Assembly (NCBI GenBank): GCA_051006515.1
Contig: JBPCTD010000055.1
Span: 1-20,578 of the forward strand
Direction: 5' to 3'
DNA length: 20,578 nucleotides
Source of the DNA: ZLKRG08 sp051006515
GTDB lineage: Bacteria > Actinomycetota > Actinomycetes > Nanopelagicales > Nanopelagicaceae
Below the pieces are notes generated by a model that was not told the origin of the DNA, did not search any database, and saw only the letters and a program-made list of their open reading frames with translations. Made by a program: the position numbers and the translations under genes. Positions 7,972-16,301 of the stretch are shown here, piece by piece (position 1 is the stretch's first letter; each line of letters opens with the position of its first letter).

Positions 7972-7974
7972 AAT
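7969..7974 (+). promoter_or_regulatory. Possible internal -10 before the XPB partner gene
   Basis: TAAAAT includes the HAD gene's TAA stop and ends 9 bases before the ATG at 7984. The gap has only a weak purine-rich AGGCAGG. Either a secondary leaderless promoter or a weak Shine-Dalgarno could serve here. Tentative. Confidence 0.3.
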
Positions 7975-7983
7975 AGGCAGGTT

Positions 7984-10137
7984 ATGTATAGAACCTTTGC
8001 CGATTATTTGCGCTCACTCGATGATGCTGCATTGGAAAGGTTATTTGCACTTCGCCCAGATTTAATTTCACCTACTCCTCCTGATTATGCCGCGTTAGCA
8101 GTACGTGCAAATAGCGGTCCAAGCATTGCCCGAGTAATCGATTCATTAAATGCATTTGAACTTCAAGTTCTAGAAGCAATAATGGTTTTGTCAGAGCCAA
8201 TTAAGGTAAAAGAGCTCGAGAAAATTACTGATACTTCGGCGCGATTTGTATATAAGAAATTTGAAGAGTTGGGCTTGGTTTACGAAGGACAGATCCCTAC
8301 TACTTTGCGTGAAGCTATTGGCGCAGAACCAGCAGGCCTTGGACCTCAATCTCTGGCGAAATTAAATTTAAAGGATTTAGAGAAAGCTCCAGAGAGCGCT
8401 AAAAAAGTTTTAAGTGCACTTACTTGGGGACCGCCTCGGGGCAGCGTCGGTGACATTAAAAATCCTGGCCCCGGTATTGCCTGGTTACTTGAACACCACT
8501 TTGTCGTGCCCCTTGATCAGCGCCATGTAGTAATGCCAGCAGAAGTAGCAATTCACTTACGTGGCGGTAAAGTTCATAAGGAATTATCGGCTAAAGCGCC
8601 AGAATTAAATGGAAAGCGGTTCAATCAAAGCGATATTGATCGAGCTGCAATTGCAAATATTTCAAATGTTCTCAGATGGTGCGAAGAGTTATTAAATTTC
8701 TGGGGTGAAGTTGCACCTTCTGCACTCCGTGCTGGTGGACTAGGAATAAGAGATTTAAAGGAAGCGGCTCAACATTTAGGTGTAACTGAAGGTTGCGCAG
8801 CATTTGTCGCTGAGCTCTGTTATCTATCTGGGCTAGTTGCTATTGATAGCGATGAAACTATTGCACCAACTAATTCGTTTGATATTTGGTTAACGCTCGA
8901 CTTCGAAACAAAATGGCGTAATTTAGTTTCGCTCTGGATATTAACTTCTAGAGTCTCTGGTTTAGTAGCTCGCAGTGAACAGAAAGCTGCCGCACTTGGT
9001 CCAGAATTAGATCGAGTCAGCGCTGCAAATGTTCGGTCGCGGATTCTTGATGAGCTAAAGGCAAATATCGAAGTATCACCAAGTTTGGCTTCCTTTACTG
9101 AGCGGATGAAGTGGCTAGCTCCACTTCGCCGTGGCGCAAATCTTCGCGATGAATTGGTGAAATGGACCCTTGAAGAATGTGAATGGCTGGGTATTACCGG
9201 CCTTGGTGCGCTTTCAACTTTTGCTTCTGCCTTACTTGAAGGTGAAAATGATTTAGGCGTGAACATGGCGCTACCAACTCCAATTGATTTCATCACCATT
9301 CAAAGTGATCAAACTGCAATCGCCCCAGGACCATTGCAACATGAATTAGCAGTTGAAATGAGTCAGATTGCCGATATCGAAAGTCGTGGCGCAGCAACGG
9401 TTTACCGATTTACTGAAAGTTCAATTCGCCGTGGTTTAGATCATGGAAAATCAAGTACTGAGATCATTAAATTCTTAAGCAAATTCTCTAAAACCAGTTT
9501 GCCACAACCATTGGAGTATTTGATCGCAGATACCGCACGTAAGCATGGCCAACTAAGGGTCGGCGCAATTCATTGCTATTTAAGGTGTGAGGATCCTTCG
9601 GTATTAACTGAAATTCTGGCTGATAAGAAGATTGATCTTGCTCTACGACAAATTGCGCCGACAGTTTTAGTTTCAGATTTTGATATTGATGAAGTCTTGA
9701 ATTCACTTAGAAGTAATGGGTATTTACCCGCGGCTGAAAGCGCACAAGGAATCCTCCTGACTTCTCCACATAACAAACGTTCCAAGAATCGACCAAAGCC
9801 ACCAAGAATTGTTGGTGAAATTGAACCACCAACTAAAGAAGCTATTGCCGCCGCTATCCGCACTATTAAAGTTGGAGAACAGTCAACTGCAAAACAAACT
9901 GCATTACGAAGCAATGGTGCAATTCCTAGAACTAGCGCCGGTGAAACTTTAGAAATCATCACCAAGAATTTAAGTAAAACTTTATCGATTGGTTATGCCG
10001 ACAATAATGGTGGAGTCTCCCATCGCATTGTTGATCCGCAGCAGATTTCAAATGGCGTACTTTTAGCCAAAGATCACAGCACCGGAGAGCTGCAGAGCTT
10101 CAAAATCATACGAATTACAGGCGTGGCTCCGCTATGA
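7984..10137 (+). CDS. Helicase-associated XPB-N-like protein with WYL-like tail
   Basis: A 717-residue cytosolic protein without helicase motifs of its own. N-terminal residues about 50-105 look like a winged-helix DNA-binding unit. Residues about 435-590 match the XPB/Ssl2 N-terminal-like (Helicase_C_3) family: QSDQTAIAPGPL, SRGAATVYRFTESSIRRGL and SLPQPLEYLIADTARKHG are its typical blocks. A basic linker follows (KRSKNRPKPPR near 598-608). The last 62 residues (IGYADNNG, HRIVDPQQI, LLAKDHSTGELQSFKIIRI) resemble a WYL-type Sm-like barrel. In actinobacteria this family sits beside XPB helicase (Rv0862c next to Rv0861c), and XPB follows here two genes on. The role is inferred as accessory to XPB in DNA repair; no biochemical function is established to my knowledge. 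It overlaps the next gene as ATGA. Confidence 0.85.
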   Translation: MYRTFADYLRSLDDAALERLFALRPDLISPTPPDYAALAVRANSGPSIARVIDSLNAFELQVLEAIMVLSEPIKVKELEKITDTSARFVYKKFEELGLVYEGQIPTTLREAIGAEPAGLGPQSLAKLNLKDLEKAPESAKKVLSALTWGPPRGSVGDIKNPGPGIAWLLEHHFVVPLDQRHVVMPAEVAIHLRGGKVHKELSAKAPELNGKRFNQSDIDRAAIANISNVLRWCEELLNFWGEVAPSALRAGGLGIRDLKEAAQHLGVTEGCAAFVAELCYLSGLVAIDSDETIAPTNSFDIWLTLDFETKWRNLVSLWILTSRVSGLVARSEQKAAALGPELDRVSAANVRSRILDELKANIEVSPSLASFTERMKWLAPLRRGANLRDELVKWTLEECEWLGITGLGALSTFASALLEGENDLGVNMALPTPIDFITIQSDQTAIAPGPLQHELAVEMSQIADIESRGAATVYRFTESSIRRGLDHGKSSTEIIKFLSKFSKTSLPQPLEYLIADTARKHGQLRVGAIHCYLRCEDPSVLTEILADKKIDLALRQIAPTVLVSDFDIDEVLNSLRSNGYLPAAESAQGILLTSPHNKRSKNRPKPPRIVGEIEPPTKEAIAAAIRTIKVGEQSTAKQTALRSNGAIPRTSAGETLEIITKNLSKTLSIGYADNNGGVSHRIVDPQQISNGVLLAKDHSTGELQSFKIIRITGVAPL

Positions 10138-11222
10138 GTATCGATACTGGCAGAATTACCCCCATGCTAAATGCGCTCGAGAAATTGGTACGTGCGGAAT
10201 CGCCGACTGATGATCTCGCAGCATGTAAAAAAATCGTGGCAATTGCCAATGAAATTGCAACGGAAGAATTAGGTAAACCCGCAGAAATTCTTGATGTAAA
10301 TGGCCGACCTGTTTTTTGGTGGGGAGATAAGAACCCTAAAGTCGTCTTGCTGGCTCATTTAGATACAGTTTGGCCAATTGGTTCTTTTGATCCACTTTGG
10401 CAAGTAGATGGTGATGTCGTTCGCGGACCTGGAACTTTCGATATGAAAGTTGGTTTTATCCAAGCGCTCTATGCGCTTAAAGGAATTACTGGTTCAGTCG
10501 CATTGGTTGCGACCACCGACGAAGAGACTGGCAGCTTTACCTCCAGAGATTTCATTAAAGAGATTTCCAAGAACGCTGATGCAGTTCTTGTTTTAGAAGC
10601 TTCATTAAATGGACAAGTGAAAACAGCACGCAAAGGCACTGCGATGTATGTATTGAAAGCGGTTGGAGTTGCGGCACATGCTGGCCTTGAACCTGAAAAA
10701 GGCGTAAACGCATCTGTCGAACTTGCTTCACAAATCTTAAAATTAAATTCTTTAGAATCAAAAGAATTTGGTACCACGGTTGTGCCTACGCTGATGAAAG
10801 GTGGCACCACGGCAAACACCGTGCCGTCAGAAGCAAGTATCGAAATTGATGCCAGATCATTTAATCAAAGCGATTTAGAAAGAGTAGATCGCGCAATTAA
10901 AGCTTTAACTCCAGAGCTACCAGGTGCAAAACTTGAAATAACTGGTGGTTTAAATAGACCAGTGCTACAAAGCTCCAGCACAAAGGAACTTTACGAAATT
11001 GCAGTGAAAGTGGCGAAATCTATTAACTTAGCCCCGCTTGGAGCAGCAGAAGTAGGCGGCGCATCAGATGGCAATTTCGCTGCTGCTGCAGGTGCGCGTG
11101 TTTTAGATGGTTTAGGTGCAATTGGTGGTGGTGCGCATGCACATAATGAATGGGCTAGCATCTCTGCAATGCATGAACGTTCACAATTCCTAAACGCATT
11201 CATCAAGGAACTGTTGAAATGA
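10134..11222 (+). CDS. M20 family metallopeptidase (glutamate carboxypeptidase-like)
   Basis: A 362-residue co-catalytic dizinc hydrolase. Predicted zinc ligands and catalytic residues are H75 and D77 in LLAHLDTVWP, D103 in GPGTFDMK, E130/E131 in TTDEETGS, E155 in LVLEAS, and the C-terminal H335 or H337 in GGAHAHNEW. H182 (AAHAGLEP) marks the lid/dimerization domain boundary. The motifs are those of the carboxypeptidase G2 (glutamate carboxypeptidase) branch, so an N-acyl-glutamate or small-peptide substrate is possible but not shown. There is no signal peptide, so it is cytosolic. The start at 10134 is favoured over ATG at 10164 because it forms an ATGA overlap with the gene before. It sits between the XPB partner and XPB, which are direct neighbours in other actinobacteria. 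Confidence 0.92.
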   Translation: MSIDTGRITPMLNALEKLVRAESPTDDLAACKKIVAIANEIATEELGKPAEILDVNGRPVFWWGDKNPKVVLLAHLDTVWPIGSFDPLWQVDGDVVRGPGTFDMKVGFIQALYALKGITGSVALVATTDEETGSFTSRDFIKEISKNADAVLVLEASLNGQVKTARKGTAMYVLKAVGVAAHAGLEPEKGVNASVELASQILKLNSLESKEFGTTVVPTLMKGGTTANTVPSEASIEIDARSFNQSDLERVDRAIKALTPELPGAKLEITGGLNRPVLQSSSTKELYEIAVKVAKSINLAPLGAAEVGGASDGNFAAAAGARVLDGLGAIGGGAHAHNEWASISAMHERSQFLNAFIKELLK

Positions 11223-12868
11223 GCGAAGGCCCATTAATAGTTCAAAGCGATAAAACTTTATTGCTCGATGTTGATCATCCAAATTCCACTGAATGCCGTC
11301 GCGCAATCGCACCATTTGCCGAACTAGAGCGTTCCCCTGAGCATATTCATACCTATCGCTTAACCAATTTAGGTTTATGGAATGCTCGTGCCGCAGGTCA
11401 TGATGCAGAGAATGTAATCGATACTTTAATTAAATATTCAAGATACGCAGTACCTCATTCTCTGCTACTTGATGTCGCAGAGACCATGTCTAGATACGGT
11501 CGTCTCCGCTTGGAATCTAATCCAATTCATGGATTAATTCTTGTGACAACTGATAGTGCGGTTCTTGAAGAAGTGATCCGCGCAAAGAAAATCGCTCCGC
11601 TACTTGGTGCCCGAATTGATAAAGAAACTGTTGCGGTACATCCATCCCAAAGAGGTGCGATCAAACAACACTTATTGCGTTTAGGTTGGCCGGCCGAGGA
11701 TTTTGCTGGTTATGTAGATGGTCAAGCTCATCCAATTGAATTGAATCAAGATGGGTGGCAAATTCGCCAATATCAAGAACATGCAGCAGAAGGATTCTGG
11801 CATGGCGGTAGCGGAGTTGTAGTGCTTCCTTGCGGTGCCGGCAAGACAATTGTTGGTGCAGCCGCGATGTCACATGCCAAAGCAACCACATTAATTCTGG
11901 TTACTAACACCGTAGCGGCTCGCCAATGGAGAAGTGAATTACTTCGCCGCACCTCTTTAAATGAAGATGAGATTGGTGAATATAGCGGTGCGAAAAAAGA
12001 GATTCGCCCAGTAACTATTGCGACCTACCAAGTTATGACGAAGAAAAAGAATGGTGTTTATGCCCATTTAGATCTCTTTGATTCTTATGACTGGGGCTTA
12101 ATCATTTACGACGAGGTTCACTTATTACCCGCGCCAATTTTCCGCTTCACCGCAGATATCCAATCTCGTCGTAGATTGGGACTGACGGCCACATTGGTAC
12201 GTGAAGATGGCATGGAAGGTGAAGTCTTCTCACTGATTGGACCAAAGCGATTTGACGTTCCTTGGAAAGAGATTGAATCACAAGGATATATCGCACCCGC
12301 GGAATGTATAGAAATTCGTGCCACGCTTTCCGAGACTGAACGACTTTCGTATGCCACCGCAGAGATTGAAGAGAAATATCGTTTCTGTGCCACCACAGCA
12401 ACAAAGCGAAAAGTAGTTCAAGCGCTTGTGGATAAGCACTCTGAAGATCAAGTTTTAGTTATTGGACAATACATCTCTCAATTGGATGAATTAAGTGAGC
12501 AGCTTGGAGTGCCAGTAATTAAAGGTGAAACTCCGGTCAAAGAACGTGAAGAGTTATTTGCTAAGTTCCGAACCGGTGAATTGAAATGTCTTGTGGTATC
12601 GAAAGTAGCAAATTTTTCAATTGATTTACCTGATGCCACTATTGCGATTCAAGTAAGTGGCGCATTTGGTAGTCGCCAAGAAGAAGCCCAAAGATTGGGA
12701 AGAATTCTTAGACCGAAATCTGATGGTCGCGGTGCTCGTTTTTACTCTGTTGTAAGTCGCGACACCATTGATCAAGATTTTGCACAGAATCGTCAAAGAT
12801 TCTTAGCGGAACAAGGTTATAGCTATCGAATTATTGATGCTGACGATGTTTTTCAAGGGAAGATTTAA
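11219..12868 (+). CDS. XPB-type DNA repair helicase
   Basis: Superfamily 2 3'-to-5' DNA helicase related to eukaryotic XPB/ERCC3. The 549-residue protein matches bacterial XPB in length (about 540-550). The N-terminal third holds the damage-recognition-like region. Walker A is LPCGAGKTIVG near 203-213, and motif II is DEVH at 298-301. GLTATLVREDG at 321-331 includes the R-E-D residues diagnostic of XPB. In the second RecA domain EEAQRLGRILRP is motif VI. It begins inside the M20 stop (ATGA). Its 3' end overlaps the convergent glutaredoxin-like gene by 38 bases. Bacterial XPB is biochemically active as a helicase in Mycobacterium, but its in vivo role in repair or transcription is unclear. Confidence 0.95.
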   Translation: MSEGPLIVQSDKTLLLDVDHPNSTECRRAIAPFAELERSPEHIHTYRLTNLGLWNARAAGHDAENVIDTLIKYSRYAVPHSLLLDVAETMSRYGRLRLESNPIHGLILVTTDSAVLEEVIRAKKIAPLLGARIDKETVAVHPSQRGAIKQHLLRLGWPAEDFAGYVDGQAHPIELNQDGWQIRQYQEHAAEGFWHGGSGVVVLPCGAGKTIVGAAAMSHAKATTLILVTNTVAARQWRSELLRRTSLNEDEIGEYSGAKKEIRPVTIATYQVMTKKKNGVYAHLDLFDSYDWGLIIYDEVHLLPAPIFRFTADIQSRRRLGLTATLVREDGMEGEVFSLIGPKRFDVPWKEIESQGYIAPAECIEIRATLSETERLSYATAEIEEKYRFCATTATKRKVVQALVDKHSEDQVLVIGQYISQLDELSEQLGVPVIKGETPVKEREELFAKFRTGELKCLVVSKVANFSIDLPDATIAIQVSGAFGSRQEEAQRLGRILRPKSDGRGARFYSVVSRDTIDQDFAQNRQRFLAEQGYSYRIIDADDVFQGKI

Positions 12869-13088
12869 ATTCCGCTAAATCAACACGAAAGTGTGAAAAG
12901 TGTGCACCGTTAATTTGTACAACTGGAATTAATTGACCATATAGATTTTCTAATTCTTTATTTCCATCAATCAACTTCACTTCTAATGCAAAATCCAACG
13001 ATTTGGCAAGAGAAGATAAAAGGTTCTCAGCATTTTCGCATAAATGACAGCCAGTACGACTATAGATAGTGACTACTGGCTGCTTCAT
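12831..13088 (-). CDS. Glutaredoxin-like protein (DUF836 type)
   Basis: An 85-residue thioredoxin-fold protein beginning KQPVVTIYSRTGCHLCENAE after the initiator. The redox pair is C14 and C17 (CHLC), and the cis-proline region is LIPVVQINGAHF, with the spacing typical of the DUF836 glutaredoxin-like family. The reading frame is open upstream to 13238. I place the start at ATG 13088, because the longer version would lie antisense over the protease signal peptide and lacks family residues. A TACACT hexamer lies 7 bases upstream of this ATG. Its last 38 bases, including the stop, overlap the end of XPB. Likely a small cytosolic thiol oxidoreductase; the partner is unknown. Confidence 0.88.
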   Translation of the reverse strand: MKQPVVTIYSRTGCHLCENAENLLSSLAKSLDFALEVKLIDGNKELENLYGQLIPVVQINGAHFSHFRVDLAEFKSSLEKHRQHQ

Positions 13089-13095
13089 GAGAGCA

Positions 13096-13101
13096 AGTGT
13101 A
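13096..13101 (-). promoter_or_regulatory. -10 element for the glutaredoxin-like gene
   Basis: TACACT on the minus strand ends 7 bases before the ATG at 13088. The interval TGCTCTC has no Shine-Dalgarno, so a leaderless start is likely. This supports the short start. Confidence 0.55.
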
Positions 13102-13106
13102 TTTGG

Positions 13107-13112
13107 TAGGTT
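13107..13112 (+). promoter_or_regulatory. -10 element for the metalloprotease gene
   Basis: TAGGTT ends 6 bases before the GTG at 13119, with no Shine-Dalgarno, fitting a leaderless transcript that begins on GTG. It is only five bases from the divergent TACACT element. Confidence 0.55.
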
Positions 13113-13118
13113 TAATGC

Positions 13119-15482
13119 GTGAAACGCGGAAAAATCTCTGGCTTTCGTGCGATTATCGTCGCAATTCTTATTGCGCCGCTTTTCGCTCCACCAGCAACCG
13201 CGCTTTATAACCAGAGACCAGCAACGGTTTGGGGTCACATCTATGCCGGCGATACCAACGTAAAAACTTACAACGCAACTTCTCCGTCTAAAACTCCTGC
13301 TGGTGCCAAACTAGATGCAAAATCGAAATTTGAGGTTACTTACAATAATTTTCCAACTTGGGCACAACGCGATATCCAATCTGCCATTGATGTATGGGCA
13401 GCTAACTTTCAATCAACAGTTCCAATAAAAGTTGAGGCAACTTGGGGTAGATCTACGGTGTATGGTCTTTTAGGTAGCGCAAGGCCAGGAGATTACTTCA
13501 ATAACTTTGTTAACGCTCCAGATCCAACGCTCTGGTATCCATCTGCAATGGCAAATGCATTGGCTGGTCGAGATTTAGATAAGAACAACGCGGAAATCAT
13601 CATTCAAGTTAATTCGCTTGCTGCATGGAATAGTAGAAATGATGGCTCGCCAAGTAGGTCAGAGTTTGATCTACAATCCGTTTTTATTCATGAACTTGGC
13701 CATGGATTAGGTTTTCTTTCAACTGATTCATACGACCCATTCTTTGGATATGGCTCTTTGGAACAGCCAACGCCATTTGACGCTTATCTGCAATTAGATG
13801 ATGGCCGACGTTTAAGTGATCTTCCATCGCCAAGTTTGGAATTAGGAAAAGCTCTTACCAGCAATCTCTCTTGGTCTGGTCCCAAGGGTGTTGCGGCAAA
13901 TGGCGGAGTCAAACCAAAAATCTATACTCCAAGTCGTTACGAGAGCGGCTCCTCTGTTTCACATTTAGATGAAGCAACTTTCTCAAGTGCGGGCGTCAAT
14001 TCTGTAATGACACCGAATTTAGATGCCGGAGAAGTTTTCCGCGAACCAGGTCCACTTTTACTGGCAATGATGGATGATATGCGCGCTAAACCACCTGCTG
14101 GTATTGCGATTGGACTACCTTCACAAGTACGAAATCTTCAAGTCTTAGTCGGAGATTCCAGCGCCATTGTGCTCTTTGATCCTCCTGCCAACGTCCGAAG
14201 CGCGCAAGTCACAAGTTATGCCATCAAGAATCTAAAAAGTGGGCAGACCAACTACGTGACAACTAGCCCATATGTTGTTAAGAATTTAAAAAATGGAACT
14301 GCCTACACTTTCAGTATTACTGCAATAAACGCCAATGGTTCATCAGAAGCGGCAATTAGCGAACCAACTACTCCGGTTGCCACATGGAAAACTAATCCAA
14401 TCGATTCATCAAGCGATGCTAGATATTTAGTGGCAACTACATTCAATAATCAACCATTTATCGCTTATATAAGTAGCCGTACCGGAACGCTACGTACTGC
14501 TACCTATTCTGGAGGTAGCTGGCGAAAAGTTGTTTTGGATGGAATGGGTGGTAGCGCTGGTCGCACCAAGAATCGATTAGGTGGCCACCTATCAATGTGC
14601 ACCGCAGGAACTGGGGCCAGGCAGATACTTCACCTCTTCTATGGTGACATCGTTGATAACGACTTACGCCATGCCACTTTAACTGTGAGTGGTACATCCT
14701 TTGAAGTCGTAGATGGCAATGCGCCAACTATTCAAAAATATGATGAACTTGAACGCACAAAGACTGGAAGCGATGTTTCCTACTCAAGTGCCTGTGTTGC
14801 CACAACTACAACTTTGCAAGTTTTCTATCGCGATGAGAGCCAAGGCGTATTACTTGGTGCAGTAAAGCGCGCAAACACTTGGAAGTATGAATTAATTGAC
14901 GGTGATAGAAAGAGCGATGGACGCACAACTGGCGATGTTGCATTTCACTTGGACGCTATTTCATCCGGAGCCACTACTTATTTAATCTATGATTCAATTT
15001 TGGTGATAAATCAGAAGAAAGACGCTACTGCTGGTGAAGTTCGTTTGGCTACAAGAAATTCAACTAATCCAAATAGTTGGAGCTATGAAACTTTAGAAGC
15101 GCCAAGCACCACTGCTTCAGTACTTGGATATGACGTTGCCCTGGCAAAGGTAGCTGGCAAGTTGGTTTATGCCTGGTTTGGTGCATCGGGATCTACTCTG
15201 CCAAATCCAAATCAGATACATACCCTGACTGAAGGCGGCGAAATACAAAATTTCAGTACAGTTAAATTCGGAATTCCAAATTCTGCTATAAATTTAAGCG
15301 GTAATACTTTAGTAATGAGTTGTCAGAAGCGTTTGTGTGCGCTGGATACTCTTACTAAGAAGGTGACGCTCATAAACGGTTGGCAGAGTGAAAACCCAAT
15401 TCAAAGTGGCTGGGTAACTATAAATGGTACAAAATTCTTAGTTGCTGGCATTAATGGTGCGCTAGTAGCGCTTAGAAGTTAA
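13119..15482 (+). CDS. Secreted zinc metalloprotease with fibronectin type III and beta-propeller-like regions
   Basis: A 787-residue exported protein. A Sec signal peptide covers about residues 1-28 (basic start, hydrophobic AIIVAILIAPLFA, probable cut near ATA). The catalytic domain carries the zinc motif HELGHGLGF at 191-199, with H191, E192 and H195. SVMTP with M297 looks like a metzincin Met-turn. The classic third ligand position (201) is Ser rather than His or Asp. Residues about 334-420 form a fibronectin type III domain (PSQVRNLQV, GTAYTFSITAINANGSSE). The last 360 residues are beta-rich and repetitive, with alternating short strands, suggesting a propeller or adhesive region. There are few cysteines. 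Start is GTG, just after TAGGTT. It has its own promoter and ends on a TTAA shared with the convergent gene. Substrate is unknown; it may act on extracellular protein. Confidence 0.85.
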   Translation: MKRGKISGFRAIIVAILIAPLFAPPATALYNQRPATVWGHIYAGDTNVKTYNATSPSKTPAGAKLDAKSKFEVTYNNFPTWAQRDIQSAIDVWAANFQSTVPIKVEATWGRSTVYGLLGSARPGDYFNNFVNAPDPTLWYPSAMANALAGRDLDKNNAEIIIQVNSLAAWNSRNDGSPSRSEFDLQSVFIHELGHGLGFLSTDSYDPFFGYGSLEQPTPFDAYLQLDDGRRLSDLPSPSLELGKALTSNLSWSGPKGVAANGGVKPKIYTPSRYESGSSVSHLDEATFSSAGVNSVMTPNLDAGEVFREPGPLLLAMMDDMRAKPPAGIAIGLPSQVRNLQVLVGDSSAIVLFDPPANVRSAQVTSYAIKNLKSGQTNYVTTSPYVVKNLKNGTAYTFSITAINANGSSEAAISEPTTPVATWKTNPIDSSSDARYLVATTFNNQPFIAYISSRTGTLRTATYSGGSWRKVVLDGMGGSAGRTKNRLGGHLSMCTAGTGARQILHLFYGDIVDNDLRHATLTVSGTSFEVVDGNAPTIQKYDELERTKTGSDVSYSSACVATTTTLQVFYRDESQGVLLGAVKRANTWKYELIDGDRKSDGRTTGDVAFHLDAISSGATTYLIYDSILVINQKKDATAGEVRLATRNSTNPNSWSYETLEAPSTTASVLGYDVALAKVAGKLVYAWFGASGSTLPNPNQIHTLTEGGEIQNFSTVKFGIPNSAINLSGNTLVMSCQKRLCALDTLTKKVTLINGWQSENPIQSGWVTINGTKFLVAGINGALVALRS

Positions 15483-16276
15483 GACTTAACTAATTTTCCT
15501 AACAAGAAACTTTCAAGGCGATAGTTAGGTTTATCTTGACTGCCGTGTTGGGCTTTAAATGAAGTAGTGCCATCGGTGCCGCAGAGTGATCTAATCACAC
15601 CTGAACCACCGGGATGAGAATTAATCCATTTAGTTAAATCGTAAACATTTCCATCAATGACGCTCCAGCAACTCGATGCGTTATTGTTTTGCTTAACTAA
15701 TTCCATTGTGTAAACCAGAGCTTGTGAAGTTGGCTTTGTTGATGCACTTGGGCTCGCAGTCGGTGATGCAACTGTACCGCGCACTACTTCACCCGGAACT
15801 TCGCGATCTCCAATTGCGACAGTCACCTCAGCCTTGCCGCGACTAGTAATTAAGATCGAATAAATACCTGCTTCGGCCGCAAATGTATTTCGTGCTAAAT
15901 ATAAATAATTAGTAGCACTGTATGGTTCATAGAACTTAGTGCGCTCGGTGATTCTTAGTGTCACCTTCTTGCCTGATGGAGAAGTAATCAAAACGCTTGG
16001 CAACAAAGTGGTGCGAAGTGCATTATCTGGCTTCTTATCAAAAATTAAATATTGAATCGAAAAAGTATCTCCAGATTTAAATGCTGCTCGAAAAGCGCGG
16101 CGCTCTCCTGACTTTGTGAAAGCGGCACGCACCGCAAACGAGATAGTTCCATCTGTTAACAATGGACCTTTGCTTGCGGTGGTATCTGTTGTATTAAGTA
16201 CTACCGGTTGATGTGCAACTGCGTTAAGGGGAGATAAGAGCAGCGCTAAGACCAGAACTGTGATCCGCGCAAACAT
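15479..16276 (-). CDS. Secreted protein with C-terminal cytochrome b5-like heme domain
   Basis: A 265-residue exported protein. A signal peptide spans residues 1-21 (probable cut after AVA). An N-terminal beta-rich domain runs to about 168, then comes a Ser/Thr/Pro/Ala linker (SPTASPSASTKPTS at 171-184). The cytochrome b5-like domain follows at about 188-262. Heme-ligand histidines are predicted at H221 in HPGG and H244 in AQHG, joined by the family pattern GTDGTTSF. C203 and C232 flank the heme site and could form a disulfide outside the cell. There is no C-terminal membrane anchor. It sits 25 bases after bS22, with a purine-rich GAGAGGAAG 8 bases before the ATG. The stop is shared with the convergent protease gene (TTAA). 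Role in electron transfer, heme binding or iron handling is inference only. Confidence 0.85.
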   Translation of the reverse strand: MFARITVLVLALLLSPLNAVAHQPVVLNTTDTTASKGPLLTDGTISFAVRAAFTKSGERRAFRAAFKSGDTFSIQYLIFDKKPDNALRTTLLPSVLITSPSGKKVTLRITERTKFYEPYSATNYLYLARNTFAAEAGIYSILITSRGKAEVTVAIGDREVPGEVVRGTVASPTASPSASTKPTSQALVYTMELVKQNNNASSCWSVIDGNVYDLTKWINSHPGGSGVIRSLCGTDGTTSFKAQHGSQDKPNYRLESFLLGKLVKS

Positions 16277-16301
16277 CTTGTCTGCTTCCTCTCAAATAAA
16301 A

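Noticed and set aside
8820..9299. A 159-codon minus-strand open frame inside the XPB partner gene.
   Set aside because: Antisense shadow of a gene with clear family blocks; composition is Ser/Arg-rich as expected from antisense reading.
7984..12868. XPB helicase plus large partner read as a defence system.
   Set aside because: The pair is a widespread housekeeping arrangement in actinobacteria, without nuclease, toxin or mobile genes around it.
13089..13238. A 50-residue N-terminal extension of the glutaredoxin-like protein.
   Set aside because: It would run antisense through the protease start and signal peptide and across both promoters. The family begins at the internal ATG, which has a well-placed -10 hexamer.
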